From Ectobius pallidus (Eukaryota; Arthropoda; Insecta; Blattodea; Ectobiidae): a stretch of 64,000 nucleotides of DNA. The first letter of the stretch is position 1, and each line of letters begins with the position of its first letter. A program made the translations under genes and the position numbers. The notes below the pieces were generated by a model that was given only the letters and a program-made list of their open reading frames with translations, searched no databases and was not told where the DNA came from. Shown here piece after piece: positions 47,667 to 59,364 of the stretch. The stretch is from assembly GCA_964059195.1 (NCBI GenBank), contig CAXKWD010000001.1:119779751-119843750 (forward strand). The letters run 5' to 3'.

Positions 47667-47738
47667 GATGGAACCGCTCAGTTGGTAGAGCATTGGCGCG
47701 AATAGCCAAAGGTCCTGGGTTCAAGTCCCAGTGTCGGA
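47667..47738 (+). tRNA. tRNA-like module 2, acceptor stem broken
   Basis: From 'gctcag' onward it is the same sequence as module 1, but the first nine bases (gatggaacc) do not pair with the 3' end tgtcgga. The join lies in inverted copies of the upstream flank, as if produced by a fold-back event. It cannot form a cloverleaf. Confidence 0.6.
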
Positions 47739-47978
47739 GGAATTTTTCTCCTATAATATTCTCATGTAATGTATGTCCAACAGAGACAATAATCTGTGGT
47801 TCATGAAAGCTTTATCTTGATTGTCAACTGTACAATAACAGTGGGAGCCTGGTCACAAAAAATCACTAATTAGTGTGCCTCACAGTACTGCATATGACAT
47901 AACTTGTCTGTCTGTGAGGTAGACCATTAGGGCAATCAGTCATAGGAGAGAGGTTCCATCCGGCGCTGTGAATTGAAC

Positions 47979-48050
47979 TCCGGTTTAGCTCAGTTGGTAG
48001 AGCATTGGCGCGAATAGCAAAAGGTCCTGGGTTCAAGTCCCAGTGTCGGA
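47979..48050 (+). tRNA. tRNA-like module 3
   Basis: Same 72-nt cloverleaf as module 1 with one mismatch in the anticodon stem (TTGGC with GCAAA). It is preceded by the full upstream flank 'gctgtgaattgaact' and followed by 'ggaatttttctcctataata' up to the direct repeat. Confidence 0.55.
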
Positions 48051-48088
48051 GGAATTTTTCTCCTATAATATTCTCTTAGGTTCAAGAT

Positions 48089-49530
48089 CTCACATACATT
48101 ATAAGGAATCATTACATAATTTGTGTACCTAATTTGCATGTCTTTTAAGCAAAACAGAATTATTTAAAAATTTGCATGTTTATTTTTCTAAATAATTTTT
48201 TTAGACCGCAATAATGTTATTTTTTGGTTAACTAATATTGCATTAACTTAGTTGAATGATATCTGATTCACTCTAAAAAAAATCAGAAATCCTGTTTGAA
48301 AAATGCAGATTTTCACTTGAAACGTATAAAGATACCTTAAAACACGATAGGTAACGGATATAAACAATTGGTTATTGAAATGCTATCTCTCTCTTCCTTT
48401 TTTTTTTGGAACTCAGCTTGTTCGGAATTTACGAAAAAAATTACCTAAAAATTCTTGACATGCATTTTCTCCAGGTTCGCGGTATATTGAAACCACCGCC
48501 GTCTCGAGAATTACACTGCCTGTCGACTGTCCTATGATTTATTTTAACATGGAGTTCAGAGTATTGTTAAATTGTCTAATTTCTCCAGTAGAGGCGACAC
48601 AGTTCACACCCTGATAGCATGAAATTCCAGCATATTTCAGTTTCCGAGTTTATACTTCAGAGGGCAACAACACAGAGCATACGGTAATGTAAAGGGTATT
48701 GCAGCTGGGTGTGGTAGGTGCTGCTATCTATAATGTAGCCGCGTTCGCAAAATTAGCCTTATAGGACAGGCAGTGTGCACACGAGTAATACAGTCTAGAA
48801 GGCAGTGATTGAAACATATTATTCAACCATGTCCTCTTATATAAGTAAATTATTGTATTAAGGTTGCCAAGATTGCATCAGTTAACTATATCTTAATTTG
48901 AGTTGAACGTAAATAAATATCACATGTTAATTATTTGAAAATATTCTGTACATTGTATTCTTGATCTGAATATTGGCCTAGGAATTTTCATAGGTCTCTT
49001 TAATTGAGTTAGCAGCCAATTAGAATAAACTTTTGTCAAAATTTCTTCTGATCATTGAACATTTTTGAACTACAAAATGTAGTGATTGAAAATCATATCT
49101 TTTATTGCAGGTATAAACAAAGCTAATTCATTTATGTTTTTCATTTTCACTCCTTATTTAAAGAAAAATCATTGCTAGTACCGGTACATCAATAATTATA
49201 ATTAAATATGGTCGATATTTCTCCTTCCAAAAATACATTATAATATCTATCTACTCTTATACAATTCAACGGCCCTAAATAACGTGCTTGCTCGCCCGCT
49301 TCGTGAGACATCGGGTATACTCGGCGATGTTCGTCTCTCGCAGTCTAAACTTTCATGACGACTACAAAATTAGGAAGGAAAACCGTTTCTTTATTATATA
49401 AGGCCTAAATGAAATGAACACAATGAACAAATATTCTAATTTTATTTTTACTTACAATTTTCATAGCTCTGAACCACAAACATTTTTAATAATCTACCAG
49501 TGTAATTTTCTTAAAAATCCTGGAGTCAAT
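48089..49530. other. Intergenic, nothing recognised
   Basis: AT-rich sequence. A short 'gcccgcttcgtgagacatcg' GC-rich patch at 49291 may be a Helitron internal fragment, given the Helitron-like ends that follow. Confidence 0.35.
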
Positions 49531-49533
49531 GAA

Positions 49534-49976
49534 TAATGGCGGGCGAAGCCGGGGGCAACAGCTGTAAAATATTGATGGTTTTATCTCTTGAAATATCGCT
49601 GATAATAATAATCCAAACAAACCATTCCTTCCCTTGAAACATTATATAATTTCTGAAAATTACACTGAATTGATAAAATAAAATTCACATCATATTCATG
49701 TCAATAAACAGCTGAGAAACAATACGTATTATGTGTTCACAGGTTCTTTGGAACTGCATAATCGATTCTGATATAGTTTTCCCAGGGGGCGCTTTCATGT
49801 CGTGGAATGTACTCTAAAGCAGGAATTTTAGCTGTTTCATTAATTATTATTAATGGCTTAGTTTATGAATGATTCGCGTGCAAGTGTTAATAAATATAAT
49901 GCTTTAATAATTATTATACTCTTAATTTTTAATTTTTAAAAGAATTATCGTGACGAAGCCACGGGCACCTCCTAGT
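49534..49976 (+). mobile_element. Helitron 3'-end fragments
   Basis: 'ggcgggcgaagccgggggca' at 49538 and 'gtgacgaagccacgggcacc' followed by CTAGT at 49950-49976 are hairpin-plus-CTAG termini. The last 70 bp match the 3' end of the Helitron at 53832-54307. The 5' end belonging to them was not located. Confidence 0.55.
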
Positions 49977-50362
49977 ATTAATACATAATATTTGCGACGC
50001 AACTGAAACAAATATTTATAATTTAATTAAAAACCGAGAGCTACCCTGAGACAAGCGATTGTTAAAAGATTAGAAAATGTTAAACTTACTTACGCATAGG
50101 CCCTATATGGTAAATAAACTAAAATAATACTAACAACTCGTATTTCTGAACCATATAATATGTCCGATAGAATAGTAGTATACTGAAGTTTGATGAAAAG
50201 CACTCCTCAGAAGAAAGAATAGTTAGGCTTTTCTTGAAGTTCATTATACTGTAGATCAGTCAGAATTTATTATATCAACCCACAGAACACGTTTTCTCAT
50301 TCGATAAGAACGTGTATTTTATGACTATTCGTTTCTGGATGGGTATATTATCTCTTCTCTTC

Positions 50363-50599
50363 TCTATATATATAAAAGGCTTTGTCCTGACTGACAGGAA
50401 TCAACGTAGAGCCTAAACTATAACAGGTAGAGACTTGGAATTTTGACAGTACCTTCGTTTCATAATGTAGGTGCTCACTAAGAAAGGATTTTGAAAAATT
50501 CTGATTCTAAATGCCAAAAATTAAATGTTTTTGAAAATACTTAATCCCTTTTTGCATAGAATTATCGAAACAAATTCACAGAACATATTGTTGCCAATG
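50363..50599 (+). mobile_element. Helitron 5'-end-like segment
   Basis: Starts TCTATATATATAAAAGGC and 'tttgtcctgactgac', the usual 5' end of insect Helitrons. No matching CTAG end occurs before the large inverted repeat, so the element is either broken by it or truncated. Confidence 0.5.
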
Positions 50600-51570
50600 T
50601 AGTCCAGGCAACGAATGAAAAATAGAAAAAAAAAATCGTGTAGTTTTGAAATTTTGCAGAGTTGTCGGAGGGAGTGTCCTGAACAACATAATAAAAGTCC
50701 CCGAAGGTGGGGGGTGAGCGGGGGCCAGGGAGGCCCGCAGAAGGTCCTAGTTTTAGGTTTTTCGCTTATATCTAAACAATGGTGCAACGTAGAGGAAAAT
50801 TGCTATATACAAAATTAAAGCTGATAAAATTTCCTACAAGTTTTATTCAGCACATTTCTTCCTATTTCCAATAGTTTTCGAGATATCCGCCAACAAAAAT
50901 AAGAAATTTCCGAAAAAAGCTCTTTTGCCTCGCGCTTTTCGACACACTTTGTCTTCTAGCTCTTCAGCCCTTAGGTATACAACAATGTTCTCATGAAAGA
51001 AGTTGTAGGGAAATAAATTCACTTTAAAGTGAGTAGTCATTTGTTACTTTGTCTTCAAATGTTCAAAAGTTATAACAATTTAAGTTTCGACCAAATTTCG
51101 AGATTTCGAAAGAAAACCGTACATCGCACTTTCTCTATATTTAGGGGTTATATCTTTGTATATTAACTGTATATTGTGTATTTACATCATGAATCAAGTG
51201 GAGAAATATCACACAACCATAAAAGTTGAATTTATTAAAAATCCGATCACGGTACAAGCACAGAACATGTAATGGAAAATACATTTTATTCCAGGCAAGA
51301 AAGGAAAAATAAGGACAAAAAAAAATCATGTAGTTTTGAAATTTGGCAGAGATGTGGGGGAAAGTGTCCTAAACAACATAGTAAAAGTCCCCATTGATAG
51401 GGGGTGAGCGGGGGGTGGGGGGCACTTTTGAATGTCATTTCTCGCAGTTTTCCCTAAACACACAAAAGCTATGAGTTCTAGCAAAACACAGTTTATGCAC
51501 AAAATTAAACTACATAAAAGTTCTTATAAAATTGATCTGAATGATATTTTTGTGTATTTAATTATTCACT

Positions 51571-51817
51571 GAGCCCCTTAAAGCCCAAGTGGTGTAACTC
51601 CAGTTTTGGATTTTTTTAGTTATGGTCAGTATCCTATTCAGAAAGTGTTCTTCTATTAATAGCGTAAATGGTGTAAGTCATAACTAGCATAGCAACCCTG
51701 TAGATAGGAGCACAATTTTATGCTGTCCATAAAGCCATGTACTTGGTGACAGACAAAACCTTCAATATCTCAGAACAGCAGTAATGTGAGTTACACTACT
51801 TGGGCTTTAAGAGGCTC
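51571..51817. mobile_element. 247-bp MITE present only in arm 1
   Basis: Ends read GAGCCCCTTAAAGCCCAAGT and its inverse (two mismatches), with 'gtgtaactc' continuing the match. Arm 2 lacks the segment near 52785. The target duplication is unclear, so the superfamily is not assigned. Confidence 0.75.
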
Positions 51818-51986
51818 AAATACAAGGATATGAGGTAGGACATAGTTCTGGAAATTCTGTTTTACATACACCTACATATTATTTTTTAACGAAAATGAAA
51901 GCAGATGATAATTAAATTATTATGATGCCAAGCAAGCAAACTAGTTCTTAGAAAAATACACTTACTAATGGTGACGTTACACATAA

Positions 51987-52259
51987 AATTCAGATGGTAA
52001 GGAATTAGATATTGTAAGAATAGTAGGACTACCTATTACTTTAAATAAATGTTTACTTGTCTATGCGGCTTCTGAGAATATTTGCACATCATATTTTGTC
52101 ACTGTGCAACTCAGTGTGGTGGAAGATATGGATGCAGAAAAGCTGGTATTAAATGCTCATCCGTTTGTGGAACCTGTCATGGTATGTGCACCAACAAGTA
52201 TACCATTAGATTTAGAAGGAGAAGAAAAGTTTAAAATTGATTATGTCCAAGCAAAATAA
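51987..52259 (+). pseudogene. Coding remnant at the centre of the inverted repeat (Cys-rich frame)
   Basis: Two overlapping frames are open. The frame from 52094 reads FCHCATQCGGRYGCRKAGIK then CSSVCGTCHGMCTN, with cysteines spaced C-X-C-X4-C-X5-C-X6-C-X3-C-X2-C-X3-C, like metal-binding CXC-type domains found near the C-terminus of some transposon proteins. It ends in a basic tail and TAA at about 52232. The other frame is open from 51987 to TAA at 52257-52259 and ends IPLDLEGEEKFKIDYVQAK. A frameshift joining the Cys frame to that acidic tail would give the most protein-like result. The family is not recognised. Confidence 0.4.
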
Positions 52260-52566
52260 GTTGTTCAGGCACTCTTTAATTAATGTTGTATATGTATATA
52301 AATACTGAATGTTCGGTAGATAGAACAATATAACCCTAACTTATCATACGATGTACTAGGATTCCAGTATTGGAGACTGAAAAAATAGACAACTAAACAT
52401 TTATTTAAAGTACTATGTAGGCCTACTAGGTCTTATCATTACTAAATATAGCCTCCTATAATTACTAAATACAGGCCTATCTAACTCTTCACAATTTTTC
52501 CAAATGATAGGCCTGGTTTATGTTTCTTATAACGTACACTCATACCATGAGATTTTTGTAAGCTTT

Positions 52567-52599
<33 letters not shown>

Positions 52600-53831
52600 T
52601 TTATTTTTGATGTTTACCTTTAGTACGAATATTATTCTAAGAACTAGTTTACTTGCTTGGCAACATGCTCATTTATTTTATCATCTGCTTTCATTTTCGT
52701 TAAAAAATATAATAGTATATAGGTGCATGTAAAACAGAATTTCCAGAACTATGTCATAATTCATATCCATCTATTTCCTGAACTATTAAATACACAAAAG
52801 TATCATTCAGATCAATTTTATAAGAACTTTTATGTAGTTTAATTTTGTGCAGAAACTGTTATTTGCTAGAACCCATAGCTTTTGTGTGTTTAGGGAAAAC
52901 TGCGAGAAATGGCATTCAAAAGTGCTCCCTACCCTCCGCTCACCCCCTATCCATGGGGACTTTTACTATGTTGTTTAGGACACTTCCCCCACATCTGTGC
53001 CATATTTCAAAACTACATGATTTTTTATGTCCTTGTTTTTCCTTTCTTGCCTGGAATATAATGTATTTTCCATTACATGTTCTGTGCTTGTACCGCGATA
53101 GGATTTTTAATAAATTCAACTTTAATGGTTGTGTCATATTTCTCCACTTTTTTTCATGATGTAAATACACAATATACAGTTTATATACAAAGATATAATC
53201 CCTAAATATAGAGAAAGTGCGATGTACGGTTTTCTTTCGAAATCTCGAAATTTGACCGAAACTTAAATTGATATAACTTTTGAACATTTGAAGACAAAAT
53301 AACAAATGACAACTCATTTTAAAGTGAATTTATTTCCCTACAACTTCTTTCATGAGAACATTGCTGTATAGCTAAGGGCTGAAGCGCTAGAAGACAAAGT
53401 GTGTCAAAAAGCGCGAGGCGAAAGAGCTTTTTTCGAAAATTTGTTATTTTCGTTGGCGGATATCTCGAAAACTATTGGAAGTAGGAAGAAATGTGTAGAA
53501 TCAAACTTGTAGGAAATTTTATCAGCTTTAATTTTGTATATAGAAATTTTCCCTCTACGATGCACCATTGTTTAGATATAAGCGAAAAACCTAAAACTGG
53601 ACCTTCGGCGGTCCCCCCTGCCCCCCGCTCAACCCCCACCTTCGGGGACATTTAGTATGTTATTCAGGAGACTCCCTCCGAAATCTCTGCAAAATTTCAA
53701 AACTACACGATTTTTTTTTTCTATTCGGTGTTTTTCGACGTTTATTGACTGGACTAATGGTATAGGTGGGTTTGGATTAAATTAAATGGATGTTTGACAA
53801 ATTAGAGAAGGTATCATTATAATTCATATTA

Positions 53832-54307
53832 TCTATATTAATAAAAGGAATTGTCCTCGATGGCCAGCGAAATCTACTGAACGCAGAGATCTGAAATTTT
53901 AAACATAGGTGGGCTGAAGGGTCGGAAAATGCACCTCGAAGCCGGAATTTTAATTTTAGTTTTCGTTCGTGAGTTATGAGTGAAAAACGGGCAAAAAACG
54001 TGCAATCAATTACAGTTGGCTTTGGCTATTTTTGTCATATCTTGAAAATAAAACTTTCGCGATCGCTTGAATGTTGTAAGCCCTAAATATGGTCAAACGT
54101 TGTTTTATTTGGACGAATCTCACTATACAGAGGTTTTCTGGGCCAAGAAACTCGAATCTGAGGTCGCTTTTACCAGACGATGCTATCTAATCGTGGTATG
54201 TAGTCCACGTGATTTAGGTGTTATTAAATATAATGATTTTACTATTATGCTCTTAATTTTTAATTTTTGAAATAATTATCGCGGGCGAAGCCGCGGGCAC
54301 ATGCTAG
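53832..54307 (+). mobile_element. Short non-autonomous Helitron
   Basis: Begins A|TCTATATTAATAAAAGG and ends with a GC-rich hairpin 'gcgggcgaagccgcgggc' and CTAG|T at 54304-54308. That gives a 476-bp unit inserted between A and T, as Helitrons do. No Rep/helicase is present. Confidence 0.8.
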
Positions 54308-54974
54308 TATTATATAATAAAATTGTAGCCAAGTAAGAAAACCAGTTTGTGTACAAAATGATAAAACAAAAGAAAATCAACTTGATACAGAAGCTGGTCT
54401 ACATGTAAATGCAGAATAATATTGAATTTAAAGCAAGTTTTTTTGTTTGTTATAGTATCTGCCCTTGAGATCCGTAAGCTTACCAAGCAGAGACAAGGCA
54501 AATCAAAAAACACTTCTGTTCACGGTCTATGTTAAACATAAAAATAGTTTAATTATGGTTATTAGTTTTCTTCACCAAAATATTGTTTACACTTAAGGAT
54601 AGTTACCCTAAAGGGGGTCTAGTACTAAGATGTAGCCTAATATGTTTTGCACATCTTCACTTAATACGAGTAAGGTATTTTTTTTTTGTATTATTATCTC
54701 CTATGGTTAGTAAAATTTGTTTATTCAAACTATGTCGCAATTAAAATTAAGGAGCCTCTGAGAAAAGTCCCGCACCGTAGGCAAAATGGTAAACATTTAT
54801 TTTTAAGAACTTCTCGATATTTCACTCAGAGCTTTCGTCAGCACACTCTGTTGCTATCATTAGGGGATTAAAAACGTTTCGATCAACCACAGCGCATGGA
54901 CTAGAAACCAAGCTCCATGGATAAACTCTTCTTTCCAAAACGGTCTTTCTGCTGAGATAGTTTCAAAACGATTA
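54308..54974. other. Intergenic, nothing recognised
   Basis: AT-rich; only chance open frames are seen. Confidence 0.4.
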
Positions 54975-55582
54975 TTTATTTTATGAGATTGTGTGCGGGA
55001 CAGAAGATGTCTGTCCGGCCGTCCGTCTGTGTGTCTGTACGCACGTTAACTCAGTACGCTTTATCGGATTTTCATGAAACTTGGTATACGAATTTATAAC
55101 GTCCATGGCAAGAAGCCTATTTATTTTGGACCAAATCGGTTGATCGGTACCAGAGTAACGACTAATTAAAGGCCACGTGCTTTTTAAATGGGAAATCAAG
55201 ACTATACTACAATGCCGCGTTGCTTAATCATTGAGGCCCCTGACTTCAATGCAGTCAGATGTTTGTTTATTTCGTTGATCATGTTGAAATGAGTACTACA
55301 TGAATACTGATACATACAGAAGGTATATTACTATGAAATAATTAGGCCTGCATACATTAAGCGGAGTTCTTTGCCAGTGCCTTTTATGAAATGTTGACAT
55401 ATTTCAAGAATTTATTATATTGGTGTATACGAGTAAGAATTAAGGTTAAGTATCAAACTTTAGACCTTTGTGCTTCTTAATGAATCGATCGGGAGCTTAA
55501 CTCGGAGATTGATTACAAAAATAACTTATTTTCTGCATATCATAATTGCATTTTTCACTAAACCAAAGCATAGTGGCACTTT
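54975..55582 (+). repeat. Repeat family A, copy 3
   Basis: Starts 'ttttatgagattgtgtgcgg', has TCTG/TCCG sequence and one ~150-bp unit. Unrelated sequence follows at 55150-55440, then 'tcataattgcatttttcact' and a 'catagtggcactt' end. It is diverged and rearranged relative to copy 2. Confidence 0.65.
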
Positions 55583-55675
55583 GTTATATCAGTTTACCTG
55601 ATTTTATTTATTTACTTATTTATTAACTTTTGTAGTAAATGAAGCTGCACTCGGACGAAATCTGGAAATAATATT

Positions 55676-58600
55676 ATTTATTTATTTATTTATTTATTTA
55701 ACCTGGCGGAGTTAAGGCCATTAGGCCTTCTCTACCACTCAGCCAGGGCAAAAACATGAAATACATAATGATAATAATAATAATGATTAATAATAAATAA
55801 AAAAAGAACTGATATACATGAATACAAGAAACGAACATTAAATACAGAGAAAAAATTAGAACATAAGTACTTGAATAATATGAATATGTAATACAAATGA
55901 CTAAAAGTAAAGAAATAAAAAAATGATGAAAGTCTAAACAAATACATTCTTAATTATTACAAAATATAATGAAAACTTAAAATATATTACTAATTAGCAT
56001 CAATTCCTTAATGTTATTGTATACTAAATTTATTAAATGGCGCTTGAACTGTGAAGTCGTTTGGCAGCTCCTGAGATGGCTAGGCAATGAATTCCAGTGA
56101 CGAATAGCTGTTGTTGTAAACGAATTCGAATAATGTGTAGTTCTGTAAAGAGGCATGGATAGTAAGGGGTCAAGCTGAGAGCGCGTGCCCAAGTTATGGT
56201 AGGAAGAAAGATAATGAAAGCGACTGGAAAGATAGCTGGGTGTCGAGGTATGAAGGATTCTATAGAGCAGTATGAGACAGTGAAAATATCTTCGCTCACG
56301 CAGGCGTACCCATCGAAGTGATTCCAGTGACGGTGTTATGTGGTCATATTTACGAATGTTACATATATATCTGACGCACGCATTATGAACACGTTGTAGT
56401 CTTTGAGTCAAATTGCTGCTTAAGTCGGTTAGTAGGACGTCACAATAATCAAATTGAGGCAAAATGAGTGTCTGAACAAGTGTTTTTCTTAATTTAAGAG
56501 GGAGACAGTCTTTTATACAAGTATGTATACAAGTATACATACTATACTATACTATACAGAGTATGCAGCGTTGCAAATGTTGCTTTGCAGATATTAGCGA
56601 CTTGCATATCCCACGTTAAATTGTGGTCAATGTGTATGCCAAGGTATTTAACGGTATTACTATAAGGAATTATAGAATCATTTAATTTCACTTGGTTTAG
56701 AAAATTGGCATCTATTTTAGACAATTGCCGCTTGAGTCCTATTATGATAGCTTGTGACTTCCTAGGATTTAGCTTTAAGTCGTGTCTTTCTGCCCATTTA
56801 GAAATCGAGTCTAAGTCACAGTTGATTTCTTCGATAGCGTCATTTACACGGTCGAGTCGTGAGTGTGTATAGAGTACAATGTCGTCAGCATAAATCATGT
56901 ATTTACTGTGAGTCAAATTATTAGATATGTCGTTTATATATATTGCAAAAAGTAGAGGTCCCAATACAGATCCCTGGGGAACTCCTGCCTTAACAGCCCG
57001 CCAAGAAGAGCTCATATTGTTTAAAACAACACATTGTTGACGGCCGTTAAGGTAAGAGCAGAACCAGTTCAAGTCATTATTTGAAAGATGTAGACGCCTA
57101 AGTTTGCTTATAAGCAGATCTGTGTTCACAGAGTCAAAAGCTTTGGAAAAGTCTAGTAAAGTCATCACTGAAACTTTGCTCACGTCCATTGCAGTGCGGA
57201 TATCCTCAATGACATTTATGACTGCAGTTGTAGTACTATGTCCTGTGCGGAAGCCAGATTGTAAAGAGTCAAGAAGATTATTTTCATTCAGGTAGTTAGT
57301 CAGTTGTTTGTGTATAATGCTTTCCAGTGCTTTCGAGAGGGCAGGAAGAATGTTAATGGGACGATAATCATTGGGATTTTCAGGGATTTTAACCTTAGGA
57401 AGGGGATGTACGTAGGCCTTCTTCCATGTACTAGGGAACTTGGCTGTCATGATCGAAGCATTAAAAATGTGTGCTATTGTTGGTAATATTAAATGTGCTA
57501 TTTTATTTATAAGAGTAATACTGATTTTGTCAACACCTGTCGCTTTAGACTTTATACGTTTCAACGCTGATATTACGTCATCAACCATTATGTAAGAAAA
57601 GAAAAAATTGTCTCCTATAAAGTTTGTGTCCGTCTGCATGTCAGTCGTGTCGTTTCGAAAATGTGTAGTAATATTCTGAGATGTGGGCATGACATTCGTG
57701 AAATATTCGTTCAAACGGTCAAGAGGTATAGAAATATGTTCTATTTCCTCTTTTATGTGTCCTATTCCCATTGATCTCATACCCTGCCACAGGTCAGTCG
57801 GTGACGTGTTGCGATCAACAAGTCTGTTGATATATCCAACTTTAGCATTTCTAATCATCTGTGTAGTTTTATTTCTAAGACGTTTGTAATGTTGAAAATT
57901 TTCGTCATTTTTATTCTGTCTGAATTTCCTATATGCCTGATCTCTTAAAGCCATCATCTCTCGAATGTCGGGTGTCATCCACGGAGCAGGCGGTTTTCTT
58001 GTGAGTTTAGTCTTAACAGGTGCATGTTTGTTATACAATTTAATTACTAAGTCATTAAATATATCTACTTTTTCGTCAACAGAATGTGCATGCCAAACTC
58101 TGTGCCAAGGTAGTTCGTTTGCGTCTTCTAAGAATGCAGTCTCGTCTAAATGATTCAGATCTCTGTAAGTAATTACCCTTGCTTTTCTTTTAGGGCATTG
58201 TAAAGAATAAATTACGTAAATAATGTCGTGTGCAGAGATGCCCGGAGCAGGGATCTGTCCGTGAGTCATTACTTTGTCAATATTGTTTGTTACAATTAAG
58301 TCTAGAAAAGTTTCTGAAGTGCATGTGTGGTGGGTAGGATTTAGAGGTAGGATATTTAGATCAAAAGACTGGAACATTTCACACATTTCTTTCGTGTCTT
58401 TGTGGCTTGTTTCTAGTAAATTAGTATTCATGTCTCCGAGAATAAGTACATGTTCATAAACCGGCAAAATATTAAGGAGTGTAGTTTCCAAGTCGTTTAG
58501 GAAGTTGGTTTTTGGAGGTCTGTATATTACTCCAACAATGCATTTCTGAGTCGAGACAAGAATTTCAATAAACATTATTTCTGGATGGGCCGCATATTCA

Positions 58601-58685
58601 CTTGGTGACTGATAAACTATTGTGGATTTGCCTCTGTCAGTAATTTGAATCTGATGGACTATGCTTTCTGGGGTAGGCCTATGTT
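55676..58685 (-). mobile_element. 5'-truncated Jockey/CR1-like LINE
   Basis: The 3' end (left) is a (TTTA)n tract at 55676-55705 and a 3' UTR with 'ctggcggagttaaggccatt', which recurs as solo tails at 60085 and in the GR units. The 5' end stops inside the endonuclease domain near 58685. No target duplication could be confirmed. Confidence 0.78.
55977..58680 (-). pseudogene. LINE endonuclease / reverse transcriptase (Jockey/CR1-like)
   Basis: The frame is already open at about 58680, before the first ATG (58575). The endonuclease part shows GVIYRPPKTNF, LILGDMNTNLL and ISAHDIIYVI. The reverse transcriptase shows NDYRPINILPALSKALE, LQSGFRTGHSTTTAV, TLLDFSKAFDSVNTDLL, AGVPQGSVLGPLLFAIYIND and the catalytic YADDIVLYT (about 57380-56860), then VKYLGIHID. 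The frame ends at 56542 inside a TATAG/TATAC simple repeat. The C-terminal domain then continues in another frame (KDCLPLKLRKTLVQTLILPQ, PQFDYCDVLL, IRHWNSLPSHLRS) to 55977. Expansion of the simple repeat, not decay in general, broke the frame, so the copy is fairly young. Confidence 0.85.
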
Positions 58686-58985
58686 AAATATCTGGTATAC
58701 TGCTACGTTATGAAAGTTTTCGAATGGCTCATCTTCACACAATAATCTGGGACCTATGCAATTAATTTTTTTGTGTGCTCTGCCTTACCCCCGGACTTAC
58801 CAAAATCTGGTTCAAATAAAAATTTCCTTAACTTCCTGTTATTTAGCCCTTGTTCTGCATCCAGCTGGGATGGTGTGTAGATGACGTGTGTGGACTGTGT
58901 TCCTTGCGGCCATAATTCTTTTGAATTTGGTTTCTGTGTTGCTATTACAAATGTGGTGCAAGTGTTGTCTGCGTTGTTAATCTAT
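58686..58985 (-). pseudogene. Unidentified coding-like stretch
   Basis: The minus strand from about 58983 is open for about 65 codons and includes NSKELWPQGTQSTHVIYTPS, then QLDAEQGLNNRKLRKFLFEP. A donor-like G|GTAAGT lies at 58800. If read through, the frame ends in TAG, and a neighbouring frame continues as INCIGPRLLCEDEPFENFHN up to the truncated LINE. It could be part of a longer LINE, a host exon, or a relic. No family was recognised. Confidence 0.35.
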
Positions 58986-59161
58986 TCTATGCTTTGTGCA
59001 TTGTGTGTTGTTTTCCTATAAAGATGTTCAGGGGATGGTACCTACCCGGCATTTGCCTATGAGTGAGGGAAACCCCTGCAAGACCTCACTCAGATTGGGT
59101 GGCAGTGGCGGATTGCCCCATCTAGGAGGCTATCTATCGATAGCACAGAACCCAGTAAGTC

Positions 59162-59213
59162 TATCCTCCTCCTCCTCCTCCTCCTCCTCCTCCTCCTCCT
59201 CTTCTTTCTTCTT
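59162..59213. repeat. (TCC)n/(TTC)n microsatellite
   Basis: About 13 TCC units followed by TTC-rich sequence. The serine-rich frame across it is an artefact. Confidence 0.9.
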
Positions 59214-59364
59214 CTGATTTAGTTTTGGGCTTTTCCAAGTTTTCTTACCGCTTAGATAAACTAACATTCATAACTCCTAGATGCAGATATATAAGCATTC
59301 ATGAAACCACAGAATTATTATATCTGTTGGACATTACATGAGAATACTATAGGAGAAAAATTCC

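Larger units (their letters stand above)
47506..48074. mobile_element. Composite of three tRNA-like modules with 14-bp direct repeats
   Basis: The whole block is flanked by CTTAGGTTCAAGAT at 47492-47505 and 48075-48088, a probable target duplication. Inside are three 72-nt tRNA-like modules (one -, two +). The first two face each other and, with their 3' flanks, form an inverted repeat with arms of about 140 bp (47499-47639 and 47675-47820). The two + modules are 312 bp apart and separated by a spacer shared with the locus at 59.3 kb. Confidence 0.75.
50600..53756. mobile_element. 3.2-kb element made of two long inverted arms
   Basis: Arm 1 (50600-51959) and arm 2 (52635-53756) are inverted copies over about 1.1 kb. 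Examples are 'ttcgagatatccgccaacaa' at 50878 against its inverse near 53450, and 'catgtaatggaaaatacatt' at 51267 against its inverse near 53060. Each arm holds two related G-rich modules ('aaaagtcccc...gggggtgagcg' near 50692 and 51380). The ~675-bp centre carries a small coding-like stretch. Arm 1 has an extra 247-bp insertion. No clear target duplication is visible. Confidence 0.75.
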
